Shown: positions 23,553 to 32,600 of the stretch, one piece after another | Numbering within the stretch: position 1 is the first letter of the stretch | Layout: each line of letters begins with the position of its first letter | Origin: Paracoccaceae bacterium | Lineage (GTDB): Bacteria; Pseudomonadota; Alphaproteobacteria; Rhodobacterales; Rhodobacteraceae | Direction of reading: 5' to 3' | NCBI GenBank assembly: GCA_030148225.1 | Contig: JASBTX010000017.1 | Coordinates: 1-36,536, forward strand | DNA length: 36,536 nt | Notes under the pieces: model-generated | Database searches by the model: none | Told to the model about the DNA's origin: nothing | What the model saw: the letters and a program-made list of their open reading frames with translations, nothing else | Position numbers and translations under genes: made by a program

Positions 23553-24167
23553 ATGACGCTGAAGCTTCTTCTTGCCGATGATCACAATCTCCTCGTGGAG
23601 GCGGTCAGCAATATGCTGAATGCCATGTCCGATTACGAGGCAATCACCACCGATACATTGAACGGTGCCCTGGCACTGCTCAATGAGCATGGTGATTTCG
23701 ATATCGTTCTGCTGGATCTGAAAATGCCCGGCATGGTCGGGCTTGAAAGCGTCCAGAAAGTCATCAAGACGGCGGGTGACGGCAAGGTGGTTCTGTTCAC
23801 CGGTATGGTGGACCGTCATTTCCTCAACAGTGCACTTGAACTGGGCTGCAAGGGTCTGATCCCCAAGACGATGCCGCTTAAGTCGCTCGACAGCGTGATC
23901 CAGCTGATCATGTCAGGTCAGGTTTTCGTCCCGATGGACACCGCCAGTGTCGGTGCCGACAGTTCCGGCAAGGATCACGATCTGTCCGACAAGGAGCTTT
24001 ACGTGCTGCGACTGGCTGCCGATGGCCTGACCAACAAGGAAATCGCCCGCGGTATGGATGCAAGCGAGGTCACGGTGAAGATGCACATGCGGTCGATCTG
24101 CAAGAAGCTTGGTGCCCGCAACCGCGCCCATGCCGCCATGATCAGCCGGGAACGGGCCCTGATCTGA
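23553..24167 (+). CDS. NarL/LuxR-type response regulator
   Basis: 204 residues from the ATG at 23553, which has GGAAAGA upstream; the frame is open further up but without support. The receiver domain shows LLLADDHNLLVEA with the acidic pair Asp9-Asp10, phospho-acceptor Asp55 in VLLDLKMPG, Thr83 and Lys105. The C-terminal LuxR helix-turn-helix has LSDKELYVLRLAADGLTNKE and the recognition-helix region ASEVTVKMHMRSICKKLGAR. No kinase is adjacent; the chimeric kinase at 17126 is the nearest candidate partner. It may control flagellar or accessory genes, by position only. Confidence 0.9.
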   Translation: MTLKLLLADDHNLLVEAVSNMLNAMSDYEAITTDTLNGALALLNEHGDFDIVLLDLKMPGMVGLESVQKVIKTAGDGKVVLFTGMVDRHFLNSALELGCKGLIPKTMPLKSLDSVIQLIMSGQVFVPMDTASVGADSSGKDHDLSDKELYVLRLAADGLTNKEIARGMDASEVTVKMHMRSICKKLGARNRAHAAMISRERALI

Positions 24168-24259
24168 TCCGCTGGTCCCGGGCCTGTTCGACATCCGGAC
24201 GGGGTCGGACCTCCGGGATTTCCGGAAATACCGAAAAGATCAAAAACAGTATCTTTGGT

Positions 24260-24283
24260 AAAAAAAATCCCTGAATCAGGGAT
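24260..24283 (-). terminator. Intrinsic terminator read on the minus strand
   Basis: ATCCCTGA-A-TCAGGGAT (24267-24283) is a perfect inverted repeat preceded on the plus strand by eight As (24260-24267). Read on the minus strand it is a hairpin followed by a T-run. No clear minus-strand gene ends here. On the plus strand it could stop weakly, or the palindrome could be a regulator site. Confidence 0.55.
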
Positions 24284-24384
24284 GACGATAGATTCGTATC
24301 TTTGGATATGGCGCCAGATTGATCGCGGCCATTCCCGGGATTTAAATGGTCGGACGTTTAGCAACCGATCCATTCGAATCTCTC

Positions 24385-24564
24385 ATGAAACGCAAAAATA
24401 TCAAAGATCTCTCGGCGTTTTCCACTCTGTACCCTCAATATGTCTTTGAGAACAGAATTCGAAAGGACTCGGTAAAGGAGAAATCCAAGCCAAGGCTGGA
24501 TTGGGATTACGTCTGGGCTGCTTTGATTTTTCTGATAGGAACAGGACTTTCATTTTCTATTTGA
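24385..24564 (+). CDS. Possible small membrane protein in an AT-richer patch
   Basis: 59 residues from ATG 24385. The N-terminal two thirds are polar and basic (MKRKNIKDLSAFSTLYPQYV), with a C-terminal hydrophobic helix (YVWAALIFLIGTGLSF). The patch 24230-24560 is clearly AT-richer than the rest, and codon use differs from the neighbours. The ribosome site is not strong. It may be a small acquired gene or a chance frame. Confidence 0.35.
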   Translation: MKRKNIKDLSAFSTLYPQYVFENRIRKDSVKEKSKPRLDWDYVWAALIFLIGTGLSFSI

Positions 24565-24923
24565 GGTTTCTCAATTCTTTCTGGCCACCACTCCGGAATT
24601 GAATGACGACATAACGGGACGTCTTGCATGAGGATGTCACAAGGCGCCTTTCGTGAAACTCTGGATCGCCCCTCCCGGGACACGGGTGGGGCGATCGGCG
24701 TTGCCGGGGCAAAACCCCGGGTTCTGACACAATTGACCACCCCGGATGGCACAGGCCTTGCATCGTTTGCGGCAGGTTGGTCCGAAACCGAAGAGTCGTT
24801 TGAGCATCGGCGGATCCGACCCGTCACCTGCCCTGTATGGGCCTGTGACCGACATTCATTGATCACGACCCGAGAAAGCCCAGTGTCACACGCGCATATC
24901 CATTCATCGAGGTTCGATTTCCG
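24565..24923. other. Long intergenic region: tandem hairpins and a sigma54 promoter
   Basis: About 360 bp with no convincing gene. It contains a strong stem GATCGCCCC (24664-24672) with GGGGCGATC (24688-24696) and a second stem CCGGGG-CAAAA-CCCCGG (24704-24720). These are followed by the sigma54 promoter at 24747-24762 and a leader of about 150 bases before the gene at 24924. Activator-binding sites would be expected upstream of the promoter, in or left of the hairpins. The short frames in this region have no coding look. Confidence 0.6.
24747..24762 (+). promoter_or_regulatory. Sigma54 promoter of the 24924-26914 unit
   Basis: TGGCACAGGCCTTGCA matches the -24/-12 consensus almost perfectly. 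Predicted start near 24773, leaving an unusually long leader of about 150 bases. Confidence 0.82.
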
Positions 24924-25406
24924 ATGGTCTTAGCGGCACCCGGACTCCTGTCATTCGATGACATGCTCGAGATGTATCCCGAGATGTCGCACGAGATTTT
25001 CTATCTCAGTGCGGCGCGCAATTTCCGCGTGCGTTTTGGCGTGTTTCTTGGGGAATCCATCAGCTCATCCGAGACCATCAATGCCGGAGACGTTTACCAG
25101 ATCTCGTATGACGCGAACTGGGTCGAGGTGTTCCGGCTGTCGGAGGACCGCTCCATCTTTTCGCTGCCGCAGCCCGCACGCGGGGATCTGTATACGCTCG
25201 AACCTTCGGCATATCTGATCTTCATGTCGGACAGCGGCCAGACTTTCGATCTCTGGCCTGTGCGGTTTTCCGGGATCGATCACATCATCACCAACGCTCC
25301 GTTCCGGTTCTGCGAAGAATACACCCTGATCGAAATCCACGACGTTCCGGGATCATCTGCCAAGATCCTGGCCCCGGACGAATTTGGCAACCGAAACACA
25401 CCTTAA
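24924..25406 (+). CDS. Unknown soluble protein upstream of the MCP-like gene
   Basis: 160 residues, no signal peptide, no membrane helix, few lysines, rich in aromatic and acidic residues. It starts [20 protein letters not shown]. The central part alternates polar and hydrophobic residues, suggesting a beta-rich fold. No domain recognised. It lies behind a strong sigma54 promoter and 77 bp before a soluble chemotaxis-type protein, so a role in sensing or in modulating that protein is plausible but unproven. Confidence 0.6.
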   Translation: MVLAAPGLLSFDDMLEMYPEMSHEIFYLSAARNFRVRFGVFLGESISSSETINAGDVYQISYDANWVEVFRLSEDRSIFSLPQPARGDLYTLEPSAYLIFMSDSGQTFDLWPVRFSGIDHIITNAPFRFCEEYTLIEIHDVPGSSAKILAPDEFGNRNTP

Positions 25407-25483
25407 ACCGGGTCTGTGCCGCACGGATCCCAAATCAAAGCCGCCGAAACGTCCCGAGGCGGCCAACCAGACAGGATATTCAT

Positions 25484-26914
25484 ATGAACGTAGCACCTCT
25501 GGAAGTTGTCTCGGACACCAGCAAGCGCGATTCCAAACGCGATACGGTCATCACCGATATCGCGAACCGGATCGGCAAACTGAGCATCTCGCTCGCAGAG
25601 GTTCTGGGGGATGTCACGGATACGTCGACCCAGCTCAACGGTCAGTCTGACGGGCTTCACGGAATTGCCTCGGCTGTCGTCGAGATGGAAAGCCAAAGCA
25701 AATCGGTCCTGTCCTCCGCCACCGACGCCGTGCAGATCACCCATGACGCCGAAGATCGCGTCGCCCACACAAGCACCCGCCTGCGCAACATCGTCAGCGA
25801 TGTCACGGCGCTGATCGACACGTTCACACAGGTGTTCCAGCAACTGACCGATCTCGAAGTCACCCTGAAACAGGTGAGCCAGATCTCGCGCGAGGTGGAC
25901 AGCATTTCCCGCAAGACCAATCTTCTGTCGCTCAATGCCGCGATCGAGGCGGCCCGTGCCGGATCGCATGGGCGCGGCTTCATGGTGGTGGCGCAGGAGG
26001 TCAAGAACCTGTCGGACATGACCGGTGTCGCCACAGGCGAGATCGAGGAAACGATCGGCCGGTTGTCCAAGGAACTGACACATCTGCTTGGCACCGCGCG
26101 CAATGCCGTCACCACCGCCGGCACAATCCGCGAACAGACAAACGGCATCGGCAGCGAGATCGACGCGATCCCGGAAACGCTCGCACGGGTGTCCGGAGCC
26201 CAGCAATCCATCCTGACCTCCACCAACGAGATCAGCGCAGCATTGGGGGATGTCCGCAAGAACACGGCCGGCCTGTCGGGTGGGGTCGAGCAATCCTCGG
26301 AACGGCTGGGCAGCACGCTCAGCATCATGGGCGACATCATCGAGAACGCCGAAGCCCTGACCGGTATGGCCTCGCGTCTTGGGGTGGAAACCATCGACAC
26401 CCCGTATATCCAGGCGGTGCAGGCCCTTGCGAAGGAAATCGGTGGGATCTTCTCGGACGCCGTTGAGCGGCGGCGCATCACCCGTGATGCCCTGTTCTCG
26501 CGCGATTATACCCCGATCCCCAATACCAGCCCGGAACAGGTGATGACCCCCTTCACCGAGTTCACCGACTATGTCCTGCCGCCGCTTCAGGAACCGATGC
26601 TGCGCTTCTCGGGCAAGGTGGTGTTCTGCGCCGCAGTCAATGTGGACGGCTACCTGCCGACCCATAACAACAAGTTCTCGCAGCCGCAGAAACGAAACGA
26701 CCCCGACTGGAACGCCTCGAATTGCCGCAACCGGCGCATCTTCAATGACCGCGTCGGACTGGCCGCCGGCAAAAGCACACGCCCGTTCCTGCTGCAGGCC
26801 TATCGCCGCGACATGGGCAATGGCCAGACGGTGATGATGAAGGATCTCTCGGCACCGATCTTCGTGAACGGCGAGCATTGGGGCGGCATCCGTCTGGCCT
26901 ACAAGGTGGACTGA
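25484..26914 (+). CDS. Soluble methyl-accepting chemotaxis-type protein with C-terminal sensor domain
   Basis: 476 residues with no membrane helix. The MCP-type signalling coiled coil comes first (about 40-320), with the hairpin tip [20 protein letters not shown] and [18 protein letters not shown] separate C-terminal domain follows (about 350-476) with [33 protein letters not shown] and [18 protein letters not shown]. This resembles the Cache/PAS-like ligand domain seen in some soluble MCPs. There is no C-terminal CheR pentapeptide. ATG preceded by an ACAGGAT site. Probably driven by the sigma54 promoter at 24747 and made with the flagellum. Confidence 0.85.
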   Translation: MNVAPLEVVSDTSKRDSKRDTVITDIANRIGKLSISLAEVLGDVTDTSTQLNGQSDGLHGIASAVVEMESQSKSVLSSATDAVQITHDAEDRVAHTSTRLRNIVSDVTALIDTFTQVFQQLTDLEVTLKQVSQISREVDSISRKTNLLSLNAAIEAARAGSHGRGFMVVAQEVKNLSDMTGVATGEIEETIGRLSKELTHLLGTARNAVTTAGTIREQTNGIGSEIDAIPETLARVSGAQQSILTSTNEISAALGDVRKNTAGLSGGVEQSSERLGSTLSIMGDIIENAEALTGMASRLGVETIDTPYIQAVQALAKEIGGIFSDAVERRRITRDALFSRDYTPIPNTSPEQVMTPFTEFTDYVLPPLQEPMLRFSGKVVFCAAVNVDGYLPTHNNKFSQPQKRNDPDWNASNCRNRRIFNDRVGLAAGKSTRPFLLQAYRRDMGNGQTVMMKDLSAPIFVNGEHWGGIRLAYKVD

Positions 26915-26939
26915 GCGGCGGATCGATCCCGCCATCGGC

Positions 26940-26955
26940 TGGCACAGGGCTTGCA
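26940..26955 (+). promoter_or_regulatory. Sigma54 promoter abutting the DUF882 peptidase gene
   Basis: TGGCACAGGGCTTGCA matches the consensus almost perfectly. The -12 base is at 26954, so transcription is predicted to begin about one base before the ATG at 26967. Confidence 0.8.
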
Positions 26956-26966
26956 GTTTGCAGGGT

Positions 26967-27653
26967 ATGTCGACCGTGCTTTTCTCCCGCAGACAGGCTC
27001 TTGCCACGCTTCTCTCCGCCGCCGCGCTGGCCTCCCCGGCGCGGGCGGGGCTGATCGTCGGGGCCAATGGTCCGCTGATCGGCCGCGCACCCGGACCGGT
27101 GGTGTCGCTGGAGCGACCACAGCCTGTTGCCAAGGCACCCCAGACCCCACCAGAGCCAGCGCAAGAGGCTGTTGTTGCAGCCCAGCCGCGCATGGATGGG
27201 GCCCTGTCCGTTGCGCTTCTGAACGCCAATACGGGTGACCGGATGACGGCCGTGTTCGACGGCACCGGGCCGGCCATGGTGCCGCGCGACAAGGCTCGGC
27301 TGGACTGGTTCTTCCGGGATTGGCGGCAGAATGAAATCCGCGCGATGGATCCCGATACGCTGACGATCCTCGCAAGTGTCGTGGGCGCCGCCCGCAGGCA
27401 GGGCTGGGATGGCGAGGTCCGGATGCATTCTGGCTATCGGTCGCGCAAGACCAACGACCAGCTGCGCAGCCGCGGCGTCGGTGCCGCGCGCAATTCCTTC
27501 CATATTCAGGCCAAGGCGGTCGATTTTTCCATGCCGGGCATGGAGATGGCCGCGCTGCACAGGCTGGTCAAGGCAGAGGCGCCGGGAGGCGTCGGGCTGT
27601 ACCGGAATTTCGTGCATATCGACAGCGGGCCGCAGCGCCGCTGGTGGGGTTAG
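26967..27653 (+). CDS. DUF882 / M15-type peptidase, Tat-exported
   Basis: 228 residues from ATG 26967. A Tat-type signal (FSRRQALATLLSAAALASPA) is followed by a Pro-rich linker. The peptidase domain (about 85-228) has the M15/DUF882 zinc pattern: SGYRSRKTNDQLRSRG, then SFHIQAKAVDF with His and Asp, and FVHIDSG with the last His near the C-terminus. These enzymes cut peptidoglycan peptides. It lies behind a perfect sigma54 promoter and converges with the lytic transglycosylase gene, their stop codons overlapping. A role in opening the cell wall for the rod is a reasonable inference. Confidence 0.82.
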   Translation: MSTVLFSRRQALATLLSAAALASPARAGLIVGANGPLIGRAPGPVVSLERPQPVAKAPQTPPEPAQEAVVAAQPRMDGALSVALLNANTGDRMTAVFDGTGPAMVPRDKARLDWFFRDWRQNEIRAMDPDTLTILASVVGAARRQGWDGEVRMHSGYRSRKTNDQLRSRGVGAARNSFHIQAKAVDFSMPGMEMAALHRLVKAEAPGGVGLYRNFVHIDSGPQRRWWG

Positions 27654-28339
27654 GGCCGCCCCGGCAATCGTGGCAGGCGGCCTTCGGCAAGGTTTGCACG
27701 TTCCCAATAGGTACGCAGTTCGATCTGCTCCGTCATCGGGCGATGCGTCTCAAACCGTTTGTCGGATCGCCCCGATGCAGCCAGGGTGATCGTCCGGACC
27801 GGATCGGAACCGGGCGATGCAAGGGTCGCCTGCATCTGGCGCACCCGCTCCAGATATGCCGCGCCGCGGTCGGGATCACGGGAATGGTAATACCGTGTGG
27901 CGCCGTCCCAGGATCCGGTCTCCTCGTAGAGACGTTTGAGATAGCGCGCGGCGTAGCCGACATTGGTCTCGGGATCGAGCATCCGGTCGAGATCGGGGAA
28001 CCCGTCCCCGTGCCAGCGGTAGTTGAGCTGCATGCAACCCACATCGAAATTCGAGATATCGGCCGCCCTCACGCGGTCGAGATGCGCCAGCATCTCCTGA
28101 CGTGTGTCATAGTAATGGCTTTCGCCTTCGACATTGGCAGACCAGGGCCAGGCCCGCAGGTCCGTATCCCCCTTGGCAATGCCCGATTCCGTGCGCGCAA
28201 TCGCCACCAGAAGCCCCTCTGGCAGGTCGTGCTGACGGCCGGCCTCGGTGGCGAGGGTTTCGCAATCCGGGGCCGTGGCGCGCAACGGGGTGGCGGCAAG
28301 GCCCAGGCCAAGACACAGGAAAAGCACAAGACGGTTCAT
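27650..28339 (-). CDS. sltF: Lytic transglycosylase, SltF-like
   Basis: 229 residues with a signal peptide (about 1-21). The SLT domain has the catalytic glutamate in AIARTESG (Glu51) and the active-site lining sequence FDVGCMQLNYRWH, followed by MLDPETNVGYAARYLKRLYE. In Rhodobacter sphaeroides SltF is the flagellar transglycosylase that replaces the missing muramidase domain of FlgJ, and it is encoded next to flgJ-flgK-flgL. The same arrangement and the same short FlgJ are seen here. It lies 35 bp after flgL with its own sigma54 promoter. The C-terminal 60 residues beyond the SLT core could bind FlgJ. Confidence 0.85.
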   Translation of the reverse strand: MNRLVLFLCLGLGLAATPLRATAPDCETLATEAGRQHDLPEGLLVAIARTESGIAKGDTDLRAWPWSANVEGESHYYDTRQEMLAHLDRVRAADISNFDVGCMQLNYRWHGDGFPDLDRMLDPETNVGYAARYLKRLYEETGSWDGATRYYHSRDPDRGAAYLERVRQMQATLASPGSDPVRTITLAASGRSDKRFETHRPMTEQIELRTYWERANLAEGRLPRLPGRP

Positions 28340-28351
28340 GTGCGTCCCACT

Positions 28352-28367
28352 GCAAGGAGCGGGCCAG
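28352..28367 (-). promoter_or_regulatory. Sigma54 promoter abutting sltF
   Basis: On the minus strand the site reads TGGCCCGCTCCTTGCA, one change from consensus. It is in the 35-bp gap between flgL and sltF. The predicted start is within about two bases of the sltF ATG. Confidence 0.7.
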
Positions 28368-28374
28368 ACCGGGG

Positions 28375-29607
28375 CTAGCGCAGATAGTCGAACAGGCTTT
28401 TCTGGGTGATTTTGACGTAGCTCTGCTGCGCCGCATCCCGCGACAACAGCGATTGCTGCAGCTTCGTCAGGGCAGCGGCCAGATCGAGATCCTCAAGCTG
28501 TGCCGTGGCCTCGGCCATCATCACCTTGCGGGTGTCGATCACTTCGGCATGGGCGCTCGCGGTGGCCGAAAGCGCCCCCACACGGGTGCGCTGATCGACA
28601 ATGGCATCGCTCGCCGACTGCAATCGTGCGATCACCGCATTCCGGGTCTGATCCGCAGAGACCACGATGCGGGGCAGTCCCTGATCCGGGGTCACCTGCA
28701 TCAGCGGGCCGGTGCGCACCGCCGAAGAGGTCACATCCGCAATTCCGATCTGGCCATTGGCCGAAAGCCGGATGCCGCCCGTGTCGGGATCGCGCAGGGC
28801 GCTGACCCCGGTGAGCGCGGTCTGGGCATTGATCGCATCGACCGCACCCGAGACCGATCCTTCGGCCATATCGAAACTGAGCGCCACCTCACCGGCCGGA
28901 CCGGAAAGGGTCATCGACCACGTGCCCGGATCGCGGGTCGGGGTCGGGCGCAGCAGCATCGTGCCCTGCGATGTGGCCTCGTCGGAGGGGAACGATCCGT
29001 CACCCCCGAGGGTGGCCAGGAAATCGTCGATGGCGTCGAAGATGGTCGCGCCGGCCTCGCCGCCGAAAATGTCGCCCCCGCTGACCCCGCTGGGCAGGCT
29101 GAGCGATTCCGACACCTGCAGCAGGATCTGGCCCCCATCGCCACGATAGGATACGCCACGGGGACCTTCGACAAAGGGATCCTCCCGGGTCTGGAACCCG
29201 CCGAACAAGGCCTGTCCGGTCTCATCGCGCGAATTGGCCAGCCCCAGCAGGCTTTGCCGCAGCTGGGTGACCTCGATGCCGATGCTTTTGCGTTCTTCCG
29301 ATGTCGCGGTGTCCGACGCGGCCCGCAGCGCCAGATCGCGGATGCGGCGCTGCACATTGGTGGCTTCTTTCAACACGATATCGGCCTGATCCAGACGCGA
29401 CTGGACCCGTTCGATATTGGTCGAAAACCGGTCGAGCGCATCTGTCTGTTCGTTCACGGCGGAAAGGCGCAGCGCCCGCACCGGATCGGCCGAGGCGCGC
29501 GGATCGTTCTTGCCCGACGAGATCTCGCCCTGCAATCCGGCGATCCGTTCGGTGACGTCAGACAGGCTGCGGGTGTTCAGCGTGTGAAACAGCGATGTGG
29601 AAATCAT
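28375..29607 (-). CDS. flgL: Hook-filament junction protein FlgL
   Basis: FlgL (HAP3) joins FlgK to the filament. 410 residues. The N-terminus is flagellin-like (SDVTERIAGLQGEISSGKND; DPVRALRLSAVNEQTDALDR) with a second conserved block around RIRDLALRAASDTATSEERK. The C-terminus is helical and ends KSLFDYLR. Follows flgK with 8 bp between them. Confidence 0.93.
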   Translation of the reverse strand: MISTSLFHTLNTRSLSDVTERIAGLQGEISSGKNDPRASADPVRALRLSAVNEQTDALDRFSTNIERVQSRLDQADIVLKEATNVQRRIRDLALRAASDTATSEERKSIGIEVTQLRQSLLGLANSRDETGQALFGGFQTREDPFVEGPRGVSYRGDGGQILLQVSESLSLPSGVSGGDIFGGEAGATIFDAIDDFLATLGGDGSFPSDEATSQGTMLLRPTPTRDPGTWSMTLSGPAGEVALSFDMAEGSVSGAVDAINAQTALTGVSALRDPDTGGIRLSANGQIGIADVTSSAVRTGPLMQVTPDQGLPRIVVSADQTRNAVIARLQSASDAIVDQRTRVGALSATASAHAEVIDTRKVMMAEATAQLEDLDLAAALTKLQQSLLSRDAAQQSYVKITQKSLFDYLR

Positions 29608-29615
29608 TCAGGACC

Positions 29616-32600
29616 TCATATCGCCTGCAAAAGGGTGTCGAACAGCTCGCGGGCGACGGACATGACCTGGGCATTGGCCTGATAGGCCTGTTGCTGCTGC
29701 ATCAGGTTGGCGGCTTCTTCGTCGAGGTTCACGCCACTCAGATCGGACATCGCGCGTTCGGCGCTGTCGCGTTCGGCGGTGGCGATATTGGTGCGGGTTT
29801 CCGCAGCGCTGACCTGGGCGCCGACGCGCTGCTGCAGGCTGGCAAAGCCGGTGGCGTAACCGCCCTGCCCGGTCTCCTCGTTGCGCTGCCGCAGGCTGGC
29901 CAGCGCTTCGATGGTGCGCCCGTCCCCCGGAGCGGCGGTGTTGGCGGTGACGACAAAACGGTCGCCGGTTTGCGGTGTGCCGGTCATCATCAACTCGATG
30001 CCGCCGAATTGCGCCCGTCCCGACGGATCGAGCAGGCGCGAGGCCAGATGGGCGCCTGTGGCGCGATCGAACAGCCCGACCAACCCGGCATCGGCATCCA
30101 GCACCCGCACTTCGCTGTCCTGTTGCGGTGCCGGTCCCTCGATCATGCCGCCCGAGAGGCGCAGCGCGCCCGGTCCGGTCAGCATGACCAGCAGATCCTC
30201 ATCCGGCAGACCCGACAGGCGCAGGGTTTCACCCGCATCCGCGGTCACGCTGCGCACGTCAAGCACCCGGTCATCGGTTGCGGTCAGCCCAAGGCTGCCC
30301 CCCGCGACCGAGGCCGAGAGACCCAGCGTGTCGAACCCGGCATCGGCGGCACTGCTCTGGGCCGGGATCTCGAAGCCTTCGGCCCGCGCGTCGAAATGAA
30401 TCTCGACCCGGCCATAGGCGGTGTTGATATAGCCGGTCCCAGGAAAGGCCGCCGGCAGCACGACATTGCCCGCCGTCACGCTGACGGTGTGGGACACGCC
30501 GCCCATGGAGACGACAAAGCTGGCAGGCAGGTTGCCCGCATCGAAAGGCTGCCCGATGACCGCTGTCATCGGCCCATCGCCCACCCCCATGCCGAACCGG
30601 GACGCATCCCCGGCATCTGCGGGCAGACGCAGCGCATTTCCATTCAGATCGCCACCTGTCGTTTGCACGACCAGCCGGTTGCTGGCATCGAAACTGGCGG
30701 TCACGCGGCCCGCTTCCGGACCACTGACCAAGGGCGTGCCGTTGCTCATCCGGATCGAATAGAACTGTTCGCCAAGGGCCACGCGCATCTGCGCGCCCTC
30801 GGGCGGCAATGTGGCAAGGGCGGCACCGGTGATCTGGCTTGCGGGGGCCGTCTCGCGCAGATCGGCGGCCAGCGCCTCGGCCAATGCCGGGCCCGATCCG
30901 ACCAGCGGATCGGCTTCGGCCACATGCACACGTCCGTCGCTGCCGACGATGCTGATCTGCCGCAGGGTCAGATCGCCGTTCAGCGGGTCTGCGGGGGTCA
31001 GGGTCACCGTGCTGCCAGCCTCGCTGGTGCTGCGGCTGATCAGGCCGTTCTCGAACCCGTCTTTCTGAGCGGTGATCAGCGCGCTGTTCTCGCTCAGGGC
31101 AAAGGGCACCGCGCCCGAGAGCGTCACTGTCCCCGAAATGCGCGCCGCGTTCTCCGGTCCGGTCCCCAGCGTGACACTGTCGAGCGCCATGCCTTCCGGC
31201 GACAGGCGGGTGAGCGTAAGCGGATCGGGTCCGCTCATCGCCACCGAGGTCAGGCTGATATCCGACCCTTCGGGCTGGACAAGGATCAGGCGCTCACCAT
31301 TGGGCGAGAGCTCGGCGCGGATGCCGGTCAGAACAGACTGGGCGTTGATCGCGGATTGCAGCGCGCCGGGGCCACCTGCCCCAAGATCGGCGCTGATGGC
31401 AATCGGTGTCAGGTTCTGCCCGGCCAGACGCAGGTTCAGAGTACCGGAGCCGGGCACATCGAGCGCGACACGGGTTTCGGCGCGCGCGGTGACCGGCAGC
31501 GCCTCCGTCAGGGTGTCCGCGATCCACTTGGCGCTGGCACCATCGGGCAGTTGCAGATCAATCGACTGGTCGGCCCCTTCAAAGCCGATCTGCGCACCGG
31601 CGCGTTCCGGCCCGGCCTGAGGCCCGGTCCAGGTGGCAAGGCCGCTGCCCTGCCCCAGTGTCAGGGTATAATCGCCATTGGCGGCTTGACGGTCGAGCCC
31701 GACCGCGCCGAAGGGGGCGGCCCCGTTGAGGTAATCGGTGGAATAGACCGCTTCCGGATCAAAGCCGTTTGCCGGTGTCAGCAGCGTCGAGGCCTGCGCC
31801 GGGCTGAGCGGCACGCCCGACAGCTGGCGCCCGTCCCGCGTGAACACGGCCAGATCGGCGGCAGGGGCCGCATCGGCGACGACAACGCCGCTCACACTGC
31901 CAAGACTGGTGACCAGCAACGCGCTGCTGGGCGGGCTGCCCTCGCGCGTCATCAGGGTCAGGGTTGGCGTATTGTCCAGCGCCAGCAGCCCCAGATCCCG
32001 CAGGCTGTCGCCACCCGGTGTCAGCACATCGCCCGCGTTGAGGGCCGCTGCGACGCTTTGCAGGTCGGACAGACCGGACAGGTCGAAATTCTGGAAGCCC
32101 GCCGCAGTTGTCACCGCCAGCGTCTGCGGCACGGCCCCGGTGAGCGGGGTCAGCTCCATCGCTGCAAGGCGGGGCTGAACCGAAAGGTCAGCCCCTGTGG
32201 CTCCCGCCGGGATCACCCCGACAATGCCCGGAGACACGAATTCCACCGGACCGGCAGAGAGCAGGTCTGCCAGATCCGGTAACCCCGTCGCAGTTTGCGG
32301 GGTGGCCCGTGCCGTCACTGTGGCGGCTCCGAGATTCTGTGCCGAGGCACTGGCGGTCAGCGCCGCCGCGGTGGCCAGATCCTCCGGGGTTCTGGGCACG
32401 AAGCTCATATTGATCGCCGCATCGTCGCGGCGGCTGAGAACGATCCGGTCTCCATCAAGCGGCGTGCCACCGATCGAGATCCGCAGGTCAGGCAGGCTCA
32501 GACCATCGGCACCCTGCGCCAGCACCTGTCCGGCACTGTCACGCGCATCCCAAAGGCCGACCGTGGCGTCATAGACCAGCGTGATCGGTCCCTCGGGCAT

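Noticed and set aside
29595..32282. An 895-codon open frame on the plus strand opposite flgK
   Set aside because: The translation is His/Arg/Gly-rich without domain pattern and mirrors flgK codon structure; no ribosome site or promoter faces it.
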